Of a stretch of 34,248 bases of DNA, positions 24,202 to 32,304 are shown piece by piece (within the stretch, counting starts at the first letter, position 1; each line of letters opens with the position of its first letter). The position numbers and the translations under genes were made by a program. The notes below the pieces were generated by a model, which made no database searches, was not told where the DNA came from, and worked only from the letters and a program-made list of their open reading frames with translations. This DNA is from Planctomycetia bacterium (GTDB lineage: Bacteria; Planctomycetota; Planctomycetia; Pirellulales; Thermoguttaceae), in assembly GCA_026401055.1 (NCBI GenBank), contig JAPLNP010000621.1, positions 1 through 34,248 of the forward strand. The letters run 5' to 3'.

Positions 24202-25312
24202 TCGAAAGCGCGGACCGCGATACTGCAAATTGCGATGGAGAGTCGATTTGCGCACCATTGGTTCAGAGAACATCGCGGACTACGCCGCGAGATTGCTCGC
24301 CGCGACAGCAGAGCATCCACTGGATCGGTTGGTCCAATGTGAGTTTCGCCTGCCGTTTCTCGACGTGACTGCACGTTTTTCCGATTTGTCGTTCGCTCAA
24401 ATCTGTCGTAACGGACTCGCGCGTCGTGGGACGGTCGACAGCCGGGCGAAGGCGTCGATCGAAATCTCGGTGATGAGTTCGACGTCCGGGTTGGGGTTCG
24501 AGCCGGCCATTTGGCAGGAACCTTCATTTTCACCCGTCAATTTTGATCGGATCATCACGGGCCGTCAGCTCCGGGGCTACTACCATCACGAGCATCGTTT
24601 TTGGCAGTTTTACGATCCCGCTTCACGGCGTGGGATTCAGGCGATGATGGCCCCGGACCGCTATCCGCCTTGGGAATCCAGCGGGCCTCTCAGGGCATTC
24701 TTGCACTGGGCGTATGACGATTTGGGAATGCGTTTGGCACATGCAGCGACACTCGGTTGCGCGGGACGCGGCGTGCTGCTGGCCGGCAGTGGTGGGTCCG
24801 GAAAGTCCGGCACCACCTTGGCGGGAATCGCCCACGGTCTGCAGAGCGTGGGGGACGACTACGTGCTGTTGGATCGCGGCCCAACGCGATATGCGCATGC
24901 GATCTTCTCCCGGATGAAACAGGACGTTGCCGGGCTGAAGCGTGTCAGCGTGGACGTGGCCCAACTGCGTCACAGCAAACCGAATTGGCAGCACAAGATC
25001 GAATTCGATCCGAGGGAGATTCGCCAAGACGCTTTCACCGACCGCATGGAGATCGTCGGCATCCTCCTCCCCAAGATTGCGCACCGTAGCCGAACCGCCA
25101 TCGAACCGGCACGACCCGTCGACGCGATGCTGGCGCTCGCTCCTTCGGGGCTGTTCCAAATGCCAGGATGTGCGGCCAGCGGCGTGCGATTCTTCTCCGA
25201 CCTGGCGCGCCGGACGCCGGTATTCCATCTGAACCTCTCCGAGAATCCGGCGGAGATTGCGGGTGCAGTCCACCGTTTCCTCGACAAACAGGAGATGTCT
25301 TGTGCTGGTTAG
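24164..25312 (+). CDS. HPr kinase-like P-loop protein
   Basis: A 382-residue protein. A classical Walker A occurs late, LLAGSGGSGKSGTTLA (P-loop about 208-216, K214), followed by GLQSVGDDYVLLD (D231 and D232), the arrangement of the HprK/P C-terminal kinase. The N-terminal 190 residues (barrel-like, with GYYHHEHRFWQFYDPASRRG) resemble the HprK-related proteins paired with PqqD. HPr kinase uses this fold to phosphorylate a Ser on a protein; relatives in lasso-peptide loci phosphorylate the peptide. The start is uncertain: ATG 24164 overlaps the PqqD gene, and internal TTG codons near 24230 are possible. Its end overlaps the GTG start of the next gene. Substrate presumably a peptide or protein of this system. 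Confidence 0.82.
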   Translation: MPKPGGPSAERLDRKRGPRYCKLRWRVDLRTIGSENIADYAARLLAATAEHPLDRLVQCEFRLPFLDVTARFSDLSFAQICRNGLARRGTVDSRAKASIEISVMSSTSGLGFEPAIWQEPSFSPVNFDRIITGRQLRGYYHHEHRFWQFYDPASRRGIQAMMAPDRYPPWESSGPLRAFLHWAYDDLGMRLAHAATLGCAGRGVLLAGSGGSGKSGTTLAGIAHGLQSVGDDYVLLDRGPTRYAHAIFSRMKQDVAGLKRVSVDVAQLRHSKPNWQHKIEFDPREIRQDAFTDRMEIVGILLPKIAHRSRTAIEPARPVDAMLALAPSGLFQMPGCAASGVRFFSDLARRTPVFHLNLSENPAEIAGAVHRFLDKQEMSCAG

Positions 25313-26087
25313 CGTCATCATGCCCGCCTACAACGTCTCCCGTTACGTGGAACAGGCGATCGAATCGCTGAGTCGTGAACTCGGCGAGGTGCGACTGGAT
25401 ATCATCGTCGTGGACGACGGTTCAACGGACGGCACCGCGGACGTCACCCGTCAAATCGCTCGGCGGCGTCCCGAAGTCCGGCTGATCCCGGGCTCGCATG
25501 GCGGCATTTCCGCCGCACGAAACCGCGGTCTTAGTGCGCTTCCCGACGAGACGCAATTCGTGACGTTTCACGATGCGGACGATATCGCTTATCCGGGGAG
25601 AATCGCCCGGCAGTGCGCGCGCCTCCTGGCCGATCCGGATGCGCAGGCCGTGTATGGGTTGCTGCAACTGTTCGATCTGCTTGACGACAAGGCTTTGTTG
25701 CCCGCGCCGGAAGCACGTACGGCGACGTTACGAGGGATTTCGTTGTCGGCCGGTCTGTATCGCCGTGAAATCATCGATCGGATCGGTCGCTTCGACGAGT
25801 CGCTATCGCTGTCGGAGGACACGGACTTTCTCTTTCGAATGGTCGAATCAGGGGCCACGATTCACATGGAGGATGAGGTCGCCACCTTTTATCGGCGGCA
25901 CGACTCGAACACGACCCGTGACTTTCGCGTTGCTCGCTGCGAGTTCATGAAAGCGATTCACAAATCCGTGCGACGTCGTCGCCTCGCCGGCGGCGCCGGG
26001 GTCGCGCCGCTGGCCAGCGGAATGTTCGCGGAACGCAGACAGCTTGAGGAGATCTTTCAGCCATGCTCATCCAATACTCCGTCGTGA
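25302..26087 (+). CDS. Family-2 glycosyltransferase
   Basis: A 261-residue GT-A glycosyltransferase. It has the N-terminal VSVIMPAYNVSRYVEQAIES, the nucleotide-binding VVDDGSTDGT (DDG at 38-40), the metal-binding DADD at 91-94 (FHDADDIAYPGR), and the acceptor-side SEDTDFLFRMVE. I chose GTG 25302 because AGGAGA lies 7 bases upstream and it overlaps the HprK-like stop, the pattern of the other junctions. It would transfer a sugar from an NDP-sugar to an acceptor, in the cytoplasm or at the inner membrane face. No membrane segment. Acceptor and donor cannot be told. Confidence 0.85.
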   Translation: MLVSVIMPAYNVSRYVEQAIESLSRELGEVRLDIIVVDDGSTDGTADVTRQIARRRPEVRLIPGSHGGISAARNRGLSALPDETQFVTFHDADDIAYPGRIARQCARLLADPDAQAVYGLLQLFDLLDDKALLPAPEARTATLRGISLSAGLYRREIIDRIGRFDESLSLSEDTDFLFRMVESGATIHMEDEVATFYRRHDSNTTRDFRVARCEFMKAIHKSVRRRRLAGGAGVAPLASGMFAERRQLEEIFQPCSSNTPS

Positions 26088-26758
26088 TACCGGCATTCAA
26101 CGCTGCTTCGACGATCCTCGAAGCCGTCGAATCCGTGATGTCGCAGACGCTTCCGCCGGCGGAAGTTATCGTCGTTGACGACGGCTCGACGGACAACACC
26201 GCCTCGGTGGTGTCGGCCATGACCGGTCCCGTCCGCCTGATTCGGCAAACGAATCGGGGACCGGGAGCGGCAACGACCGCCGGCGTCGCAACGGTGGCCA
26301 CGCCGCTGTTGGCCACGCTCGACGCCGATGACCTCTGGCTTCCGGAGAAGATCCGGCGACAAGTGGAACACTTGGCGAACGACCCGTCGATATCCGCCGT
26401 TTTCACGCTTGCGCGGACGTTTGGAGGAATTCCCGTAGATTCCGCGGGGGGGCTGGTGCAGCGGTTGTGGACCCGGACAACCATGTTGATCGACACCGCG
26501 ATGGCTCGATCCGTCGGCGAGATGGTCGATCCGCCCGGAGGCCGCGGCGAAATGGTCGATTGGCTTGGGCGGTGCCGCGATATGGGTTATTGCCTGGGCA
26601 TGGTCGAAGAGGTGCTTGCCTTGCGTCGGATTCGGCCGGGCAGTCTCGCCTACGGTCGCGACGAACAACGCGACAAAGGGTATTTGCACGTCGCGCGGCG
26701 AGCCCTTCAACGCAAGCGCCAACTGGCCGCCGGGCCGCATGAGGAGGTGGCACGATGA
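26063..26758 (+). CDS. Family-2 glycosyltransferase, second
   Basis: A 231-residue GT-A protein: VVIPAFNAASTILEAVES, VVDDGSTDNT (DDG at 39-41), NRGPGAATTAG and the DADD at 87-90 (LDADDLWLPEKIRRQ). It is shorter than typical GT2 proteins and lacks the usual ED motif of the acceptor domain; GEMVDWLGRCRDMGYCLGM occupies that place. It starts 25 bases inside the preceding glycosyltransferase gene, with GAGGAG about 12 bases upstream of ATG 26063. Only distantly similar to its neighbour, so the two may add different sugars. Ends in an ATGA overlap with the nucleotidyltransferase gene. Confidence 0.82.
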   Translation: MLIQYSVVIPAFNAASTILEAVESVMSQTLPPAEVIVVDDGSTDNTASVVSAMTGPVRLIRQTNRGPGAATTAGVATVATPLLATLDADDLWLPEKIRRQVEHLANDPSISAVFTLARTFGGIPVDSAGGLVQRLWTRTTMLIDTAMARSVGEMVDPPGGRGEMVDWLGRCRDMGYCLGMVEEVLALRRIRPGSLAYGRDEQRDKGYLHVARRALQRKRQLAAGPHEEVAR

Positions 26759-28215
26759 CCAGGCGCGGGCGACGACATGCTCTTTTCGCCTGGGCGCACC
26801 CGGCGGGATCGCTCGATCAACTCCTGCAAGCCGCGGCACTGGCCGACGAGGGGGGGGCGCGAATCGCTTGGCGTCAATGGGCGCAGCGTCAAGATTTGGA
26901 TAACGTTCGATTCAACGAGATGCGGCTCTTGGCGGCCGTCGCGCCGCGATTGGAAACTCTCGGTCAGGCCCATCCGGCACGGGATCGGATCGCGGGCATT
27001 GAACGGATGCTCTGGTCGCGGTCACAGATCGTTTTACGCGACGTTCGCCCGGCGCTCGAGTCGCTGCACCAAGCACGGATCGGGATGCTGCTTATTAAGG
27101 GCGCGGCGCGCATCGCGCGGAATCCGGCCGCCATCAAGACTCGCGTCCTCAACGACGTCGACGTTCTCGTGCGTCCCGACCAATTCCGTCGTGCATTCGA
27201 TATACTTGACGCCGCCGGCTGGCGATCGACCGGTACCGGCTCGGCCAAGTTCCAACGCGCACGCCTCGGTCACGTGCATGGCGTCAACTTAATTCGTGGA
27301 AGCCTGGCGGACGTCGACCTGCACCGCTCGGCGTTGCATCCGCCGCACGCGTCGCTGGAGGAAGACGCGGGGATATGGACGAGATCCGACGGGGGATTGC
27401 TTGCAGGATTTCCCGTGCGGGTTCCTTCAGCAACGGACACGGTAATCGTTGCTTTGGCACACGCGGCGCTGGACGGCCACACAACGAGCGATTGGGTGTT
27501 GGACGTGGTTGATGCGATCGACAGCGGGCTGGTGGACTGGGAATTGACGCAACAGATCGTCAAGCGCCGGCAACTGGACGTCGCCGCTGCGGTCGCGCTC
27601 ACCTATCTCGCCGAGCGGCTGCAGCGGCCGGTTCCCGTCGAAGTGCTCGACGGGATCGCCCGGCGGGCCAAGCGACGCCCAATTCGTCTGCTGTCCGGTC
27701 TCTTGTCGGCGCATCCCAAGGACACACTCAGTCGTCCGCTGAAGCTCGCACGAGGTCTCGCCAAACTCGCGCGACTGCACGGCGGGAGCGCCAAGCCGGT
27801 TGGCGTTACGCGTTGGGCCTGGCGCCGAGGCAACACGCACGGCAATTTCGAGGCGCCGGTTTTCCGGGCAAGGATCACGCCTAGCGACCGCAGGCCGGAC
27901 GGCACCTGGAGGGGCTTCGTCGAAGCCACGGTTTCGCTTGCGGTTCCAGCGACGGCTCGGCGAATAGAATTCGAGCTAAACACCGACAAGCGACACCTTG
28001 CCCGCGTGAGGCACCGGAAGCTGATCGCTCGCGCAGGAACCGTCACGCTGCGATTCCGCGTCCCCGTGGAACTGGCATCCGACGACACCGATTTGATTCT
28101 GGAAGCGGTTCCCGGCCGAGGGTTACGGGCCAATGCTTCGCCCACATTAGCCGACCGTTACCGCGAACTTCCGTTCAGCCTGGTCAACCTGACGTGTCGC
28201 CGTCGCGCGGCGTAA
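26755..28215 (+). CDS. NTP_transf_5-type nucleotidyltransferase-fold protein
   Basis: A 486-residue protein. The key block is ARIGMLLIKGAARIARNP (110-124) followed by RVLNDVDVLVRPDQFRRAFD (D134 and D136), the glycine-K-G and DxD of the nucleotidyltransferase fold, then ADVDLHRSAL (D188). This is the arrangement of the NTP_transf_5 family (PF14907), found beside PqqD and HprK-like genes in capsule and peptide-tailoring loci. After about residue 350 comes an extra C-terminal domain that is strand-rich (GTWRGFVEATVSLAVP, IEFELNTDKRHL, GTVTLRFRVPVE), unrecognised. Start overlaps the GT2 stop. Last gene of the operon. Likely transfers a nucleotidyl group or helps assemble the product; actual reaction unknown. 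Confidence 0.78.
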   Translation: MTRRGRRHALFAWAHPAGSLDQLLQAAALADEGGARIAWRQWAQRQDLDNVRFNEMRLLAAVAPRLETLGQAHPARDRIAGIERMLWSRSQIVLRDVRPALESLHQARIGMLLIKGAARIARNPAAIKTRVLNDVDVLVRPDQFRRAFDILDAAGWRSTGTGSAKFQRARLGHVHGVNLIRGSLADVDLHRSALHPPHASLEEDAGIWTRSDGGLLAGFPVRVPSATDTVIVALAHAALDGHTTSDWVLDVVDAIDSGLVDWELTQQIVKRRQLDVAAAVALTYLAERLQRPVPVEVLDGIARRAKRRPIRLLSGLLSAHPKDTLSRPLKLARGLAKLARLHGGSAKPVGVTRWAWRRGNTHGNFEAPVFRARITPSDRRPDGTWRGFVEATVSLAVPATARRIEFELNTDKRHLARVRHRKLIARAGTVTLRFRVPVELASDDTDLILEAVPGRGLRANASPTLADRYRELPFSLVNLTCRRRAA

Positions 28216-28436
28216 GTCCTGGCAGCTGCCACTATTTGTGGGTAGATTCGAGAGGCGACGCTCGTTCAGGTGCGGCCTATGGTTCCGGCCAGCGCGAGGT
28301 AGCCGTTCGGGCTCTGAGCTTGCCGGAGTACTCGATGAGAGAATTCCTGTTATCGTCCCATCTACGCATCCGTTTCTTGGAACTCTCGAAAAACCACCGT
28401 ATTCTGAGACAACGCTCCTGAGGGTGGTCCGGATTG

Positions 28437-28781
28437 TTATCGGCCCGTGGAACACGATCTTTGGTAATCGGCCAAGGCACGCTCGACAAGATGGCTTAGC
28501 TGGCAGCGGGCTTCCCAGGTCCACTCTCGGTAGTCGGCGATCAGAGTGCTGGTGATCCAGACGGTCACCTTCTCTTTCGGGGAAGTCGTAGTACCGTTGC
28601 CTGGCGGGCGTCCGCGTCTCACAGGGACGGGCAACTGCCGGGCTGATGCAACGGCCGATTGCCCGGTGGACGCGTCGTTCGTTGGCTGATGTGCCTGCCC
28701 GGAATCGGCAGCGGTCTGCCGAGCGGGCGAGAGGATCTCGTCCAACAACCCCGTGATGCCGCGGACTTGGGGTGTATTCAT
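28437..28781 (-). CDS. Small DNA-binding-like protein with ribbon-helix-helix-type end
   Basis: A 114-residue protein starting MNTPQVRGITGLLDE. The N-terminal half is hydrophilic and likely disordered. The C-terminal half has RRGRPPGNG, then KEKVTVWITSTLIADYREWT and ARCQLSHLVERALADYQRS, resembling a strand plus two helices of CopG-type (ribbon-helix-helix) plasmid proteins. Its start overlaps the previous stop (ATGA) with the upstream minus-strand gene, so they are translated as a pair. Such pairs occur on plasmids and integrative elements with partition genes. No partner ATPase is in the window. Function inferred only as DNA binding. Confidence 0.55.
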   Translation of the reverse strand: MNTPQVRGITGLLDEILSPARQTAADSGQAHQPTNDASTGQSAVASARQLPVPVRRGRPPGNGTTTSPKEKVTVWITSTLIADYREWTWEARCQLSHLVERALADYQRSCSTGR

Positions 28782-28984
28782 GGCAACACCGGCCCCAACT
28801 GCTCGACCACCTTGGCATAGTCGTCGAGGGCCTTGGATGTCGTTAGGCGCTGGATTGCCCCCGCCGTGGTCGCGTACGAGAGCCGGGCATCGGCTCGGAT
28901 CGTCCCCAGCAGCGGACACAGGCGGCCGACCTCCAAACGGACCTGCTCCGTGATCTTCCGTCGGCTGTGAGCATTGGTGATCAC
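28778..28984 (-). CDS. Small hypothetical protein paired with the RHH-like gene
   Basis: A 68-residue frame from GTG 28984, MITNAHSRRKITEQVRLEVG, continuing LCPLLGTIRADARLSYATTA and ending DDYAKVVEQLGPVLP. Predicted all-helical. It is coupled to the downstream RHH-like gene by an ATGA overlap. No ribosome binding site was recognised and the GTG start is not certain; the real start may be further upstream in a decayed part. Family not recognised; it might be a partner or regulator in a plasmid maintenance unit. Confidence 0.4.
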   Translation of the reverse strand: MITNAHSRRKITEQVRLEVGRLCPLLGTIRADARLSYATTAGAIQRLTTSKALDDYAKVVEQLGPVLP

Positions 28985-29065
28985 GCGTCAAGGGTCGTCG
29001 GGCCAGGACACCGGGCCTCGAATCGCTGCCTGCCTCGGGAGCGTCGGCCGCGCGGGCAAGAACAC

Positions 29066-30337
29066 TCAGCGACGATATTCCAGTCCGAAACTGAACCCCT
29101 GGGCAAAGAAGTCGCTGCCGGTGAATCGCCGTTGGGGCAGCGGATCGCCCACAAGCACGCCGCCCAAGCCGGGTGTTTGGGTGGCATTCACGCGGCGATC
29201 GATCTGGTTGCCCGGCCTGGCCACATTGCTCCAATAGAGGAAATCATAGCCGAAGGTCGCGCGCAGATGGGGCGCCACTTCGTAGCTCAGTTTCAACTCG
29301 AGTTCCGGGACGACCGCGAAGATGTCGCGCGTATCTCGGCCCATGTTCGTCGGTTGGGCAAAGTAGGCCCCGGGATAACGCGTCGGCGTGGCGGTTCCCT
29401 GGCCGACGATGTACGTTCCGACGATCGTCTCCCGTTCGTGGGTGAAGCCCATCGCAAGCTTCGGCGTAAAGGCAAATCCAAATCGCCCTCGCTTGACGTC
29501 CAAACGTCCCCCGAACTGGGCTCCGTAGAACTGGTTCAGGGTCCCAAACCGCTCGGCTCCGTCATCATAGGTCGGATCGCCGGGAAAGTAGGGCAAGGTG
29601 GCATGGATCCGCAGACTCTCCGCAAGGTCGAGATACCTGCCGCCGAAGAGCAGACTCGCCTCGACCTGGTCGTCTCTGCAAACGCGGCGGAGATAGTTCG
29701 ATTCGATACCCCACAGCCGGCTTGTCGCCTGGATGTCGATCGTACCCAACAGGTTGGGATCGCCGGGCTCGGAGATGATAAAAACGCCTTCGCGCTGTAG
29801 TGTGGGATCGGCGCGGTACACGGGAATGTACATCGGTGGGTTGCCTGAGTCGTTGGACGCCCCGTGGAAGCTGTCGGTGGCCGTGCCCAGAAGGAACCAG
29901 CGAACCTCGGCCGCCGAGGACCGATCCTCTTGCAGCCAGCACCCTAATCCAAACCGTCCGCCGCTTATGGCATTGAAATCGAGACTCTCGTTGCCATATA
30001 GAACGCGCGTGCCGGGCTGTCCCAGCGCGCCGGGAAAAGCGTCGCTGGTGTTGCCGGTGGTGACAAGCGGCCCGGGCGACGGCCCGCTCTTGAGCCACCA
30101 AAGCAAGTATTCGCCTTCAAACCAAAGCCGATCCGAGAAGGCGCCCTCTTGGGTCCGACAGGGCAGGTTCGTCGTGCAACTGGTCGAAGGCGGAGTGCCG
30201 TGTCTTGCACCGACACTAGAGTCATGGCTTGGAACGAACTTGTAGTGGGCCGCTATGCAATCGTACGCGCGATTTGCGGCAGCCTCCAAGTCAGCCGACA
30301 CTATCCTGAGTTGCCTGTCGAAAAGGCTGATGTTCAT
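29066..30337 (-). CDS. BBP7-family outer-membrane barrel with foreign N-terminus
   Basis: The 423-codon frame has a core (about 65-423) matching the planctomycete BBP7 outer-membrane barrel family: FEGEYLLWWLKSGP, GGRFGLGCWLQED, LWGIESNYLRR, LLFGGRYLDLAESL, VPELELKLSYEVAPHLRATF, GYDFLYWSNVARPGNQIDRR and the final RRFTGSDFFAQGFSFGLEYRR-type strand. These alternating strands and aromatic girdles fit a porin-like barrel. However, the first 60 residues (MNISLFDRQLRIVSADLEAA and on) are not a signal peptide; they continue a HEPN-like sequence upstream. Without a signal peptide the barrel could not reach the outer membrane, so the gene is probably a 5'-truncated pseudogene captured in frame. No ribosome binding site precedes ATG 30337. 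Confidence 0.7.
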   Translation of the reverse strand: MNISLFDRQLRIVSADLEAAANRAYDCIAAHYKFVPSHDSSVGARHGTPPSTSCTTNLPCRTQEGAFSDRLWFEGEYLLWWLKSGPSPGPLVTTGNTSDAFPGALGQPGTRVLYGNESLDFNAISGGRFGLGCWLQEDRSSAAEVRWFLLGTATDSFHGASNDSGNPPMYIPVYRADPTLQREGVFIISEPGDPNLLGTIDIQATSRLWGIESNYLRRVCRDDQVEASLLFGGRYLDLAESLRIHATLPYFPGDPTYDDGAERFGTLNQFYGAQFGGRLDVKRGRFGFAFTPKLAMGFTHERETIVGTYIVGQGTATPTRYPGAYFAQPTNMGRDTRDIFAVVPELELKLSYEVAPHLRATFGYDFLYWSNVARPGNQIDRRVNATQTPGLGGVLVGDPLPQRRFTGSDFFAQGFSFGLEYRR

Positions 30338-30478
30338 GCGGCCGGTGTGGACGAACTCGTTGCGATCTTCAACGAGTTTTTCGATGGAGTCAAAGAGAGC
30401 ACGCTTTCGGACGTGTAACTCATCGCAATGACTGTGCCGTGAACAAGTGCCCCTGGTCTGACGACAAATGACCTCCGC
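30227..30478 (-). pseudogene. HEPN-like domain fragment fused to the BBP7 frame
   Basis: The same minus frame stays open to 30478 (in-frame TAG just beyond). Before ATG 30337 it reads RALFDSIEKLVEDRNEFVHT, containing R-N-E-F-V-H, the R-x4-H catalytic motif of HEPN ribonuclease domains, with N after R as is usual. It continues across ATG 30337 into DLEAAANRAYDCIAAHYKF, a plausible last helix. No start codon or upstream domain remains, so this is the C-terminal end of a lost HEPN gene. Confidence 0.45.
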
Positions 30479-30603
30479 CTATCAAAGTGTAGGCCACATA
30501 TCCGCGACGCAACTCGCCCGTCTCCGCTCGGCGCAAGCCTGATTGTAGCCGTTGGCGGTTCGCTTGTCACATCGTTTCCTGCGCGCACGGTACTCTCTCG
30601 GTA

Positions 30604-31639
30604 TTGTTCAACAGCGGATTGGGCCGGGATGTCGGCTGGGCTGCGAACTCGCCGTCCCTGGCGGTGCTCGACGATCCGCAGACGACCGAATCGGCCTGGT
30701 CCGCCATGCGGAACCACCGCCGGGAAGCCCTGCTGGCCGGCGACGTCTTGGGCATGGCCGGCCCGGGGCAGAAGATCGCCGCCATTCTCTGCTGTACGGT
30801 GATCCGCCCGGGCGACATGGCCGACAACATTTTCGACCGCAAGAAGCATCCCCAGTGGCAGGGCAAGCGGACCAAGGTGGTCTACACCTTTCCCACGAAC
30901 GAGACCCTTTGGGCACGGTATGCCGAACTCCGCGCAGACAGCTTTTGCGGCGACGGCGACGGCCGCGAGGCGACCGAGTTCTACCGCCAGAATCGCGAGG
31001 CTATGGACGAAGGCGCCGTGGTGGCCTGGCCCCAGCGGCACAACGAGGACGAGATGTCGGCCATCCAGCACGCGATGAATTTGAGACTCCGCGATGAGGC
31101 TGCTTTCTTCGCCGAGTACCAGAACGAGCCGCTGCTGGAGGAGATCGGCGACGGCGATCTGATCACGCCCGAGCAGGTGGCCGAAAAGACCAACCGCCTC
31201 CAGCGCGGCGAGGTGCCGGTCGGCTGCGAGCACCTGACGATGTTCGTCGACGTGCAGGGCAAAAGGAAGACGGAGCGTTCGCCACGTGGTCTACGACACG
31301 AACTACTGGAAGTCATTCTGCCACGCCCGTTTCCTCGTCCCCATGGGCCAGCGCGGTTGCCTGTCGCTGTTCGGCGATCAGCCCCAGCAGCACCGATTGT
31401 TCGCCGAGCACATCACGGCCGAGTACCGCGTGAAGACCGAGGGCCGCGGCCGAGTCGTCGACGAATGGAAGCTCCGCCCCGGCGCCCCAGACAACCATTG
31501 GCTCGACGGCCTCGTCGGCTGCGCCGTCGCGGCCTCGATGCAAGGCGTCGCCCTGGCCGGCATGGAGAAACATCAAGTCATCTCCCAACGCAAACGGCCG
31601 ACGTTCGCGGAACTCGCAGGCAGCGCCCGTGGTCGGTGA
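30604..31639 (+). pseudogene. Phage terminase large subunit, decayed
   Basis: Two frames make one broken terminase. The first (30604 to about 31262) reads SPSLAVLDDPQTTESAWSAM (Walker B-like region), DMADNIFDRKKHPQWQGKR, VVAWPQRHNEDEMSAIQHAM, AFFAEYQNEPL and ends LTMFVDVQGK. The second (from about 31271) reads RHVVYDTNYWKSFCHARFLV, GCLSLFGDQPQQHRLFAEHI, EYRVKTEGRGRVVDEWKLRP and DNHWLDGLVGCAVAASMQGV. The order matches planctomycete phage terminases of about 550-600 residues. Missing are the N-terminal Walker A part and the middle between FVDVQGK and RHVVYD. The frame changes at that internal junction, so no full product can be made. Confidence 0.75.
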
Positions 31640-31681
31640 TGGTGGTCCGGCGCCATGCCTACGCTTGCCGTGGATATCGCG

Positions 31682-31951
31682 CCCGGCGACCGTCGCCGGG
31701 TTGTAGCGGACGAGGTCGCGGACCGTGCCCTGGTGGTCGGTCAACGCCCAGGCCGTGTCGTCGGCCGTGCCAGGCGTGCCGTCCACGCCCTTGCTCTCGT
31801 CGGCCAGAAGCTCGTCCGTGTTCGGGCCCCAGAGGTAGCGATGAGCAAGGTCCGCCACGCCGAGCGGCCCGGCGGCCGTGTCTTGGTAGTACAAGACGAT
31901 CTGCCCGACGTTGTGGACGAACGCCTGCGCGGCATCCACGTCGCCGTCGCG
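31682..31951 (-). pseudogene. Orphan RHS-core fragment, copy of the main RHS gene
   Basis: The minus frame reads DGDVDAAQAFVHNVGQIVLY, then ADLAHRYLWGPNTDELLADE and DGTPGTADDTAWALTDHQGT. It is nearly identical to residues 221-300 of the RHS protein at 32288-34066, at the DNA level as well (by eye more than 85% identical). Frame beyond 31682 is the shadow of the terminase. There is no toxin end or start. Remnant of a duplicated RHS gene or a displaced tip cassette. Confidence 0.7.
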
Positions 31952-32019
31952 TTTCAAAACTAGCTGCGTCCCCATTTCGACTCCATCTGTTTCGACCCCC
32001 TTGGAATTGCCCCCTTCAA

Positions 32020-32304
32020 TCACGAAAGGATGATAATGGCCGTTATCGACAGAATGGCATAGATGGCACCAAGAACCAGCAGTACTCTATGAGCGACCTT
32101 GCAGTAACGGTGACTTGAACCAAGAAGCAGCAATAGCATGTCCGCAACCACAAGACTCGCAATGCCGGACACAAGATAGCTCCGCCAACTCAGCACTTCA
32201 TTAGCGTCGCTACGAAAAGGCACAAGAAACGATAGGGCAACAAGCAGCAGTATACACTTCGATGCGAACCACCGCGAGGATCGCTGTCTACTCTCCACGG
32301 CCAT
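32020..32304 (-). CDS. Three-helix membrane protein, candidate RHS immunity protein
   Basis: A 94-residue protein with three hydrophobic segments (about 17-30, 44-62 and 71-93: CILLLVALSFLVPF, YLVSGIASLVVADMLLLLLG, HRVLLVLGAIYAILSITAII). ATG 32304 has AAAGGA 8 bases upstream; an in-frame start 18 codons earlier is less likely. The gene begins 17 bases before the RHS stop, so it is co-transcribed and probably coupled. A small gene overlapping the polymorphic end of an RHS protein is the normal place for its immunity gene, and membrane immunity proteins are known. This is inference from position; no family is recognised. Confidence 0.6.
   Translation of the reverse strand: MAVESRQRSSRWFASKCILLLVALSFLVPFRSDANEVLSWRSYLVSGIASLVVADMLLLLLGSSHRYCKVAHRVLLVLGAIYAILSITAIIILS

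Noticed and set aside
30149-30418. 89-codon plus-strand frame
   Set aside because: Overlaps the HEPN/BBP7 frame on the other strand, which has recognisable motifs; this one has none.
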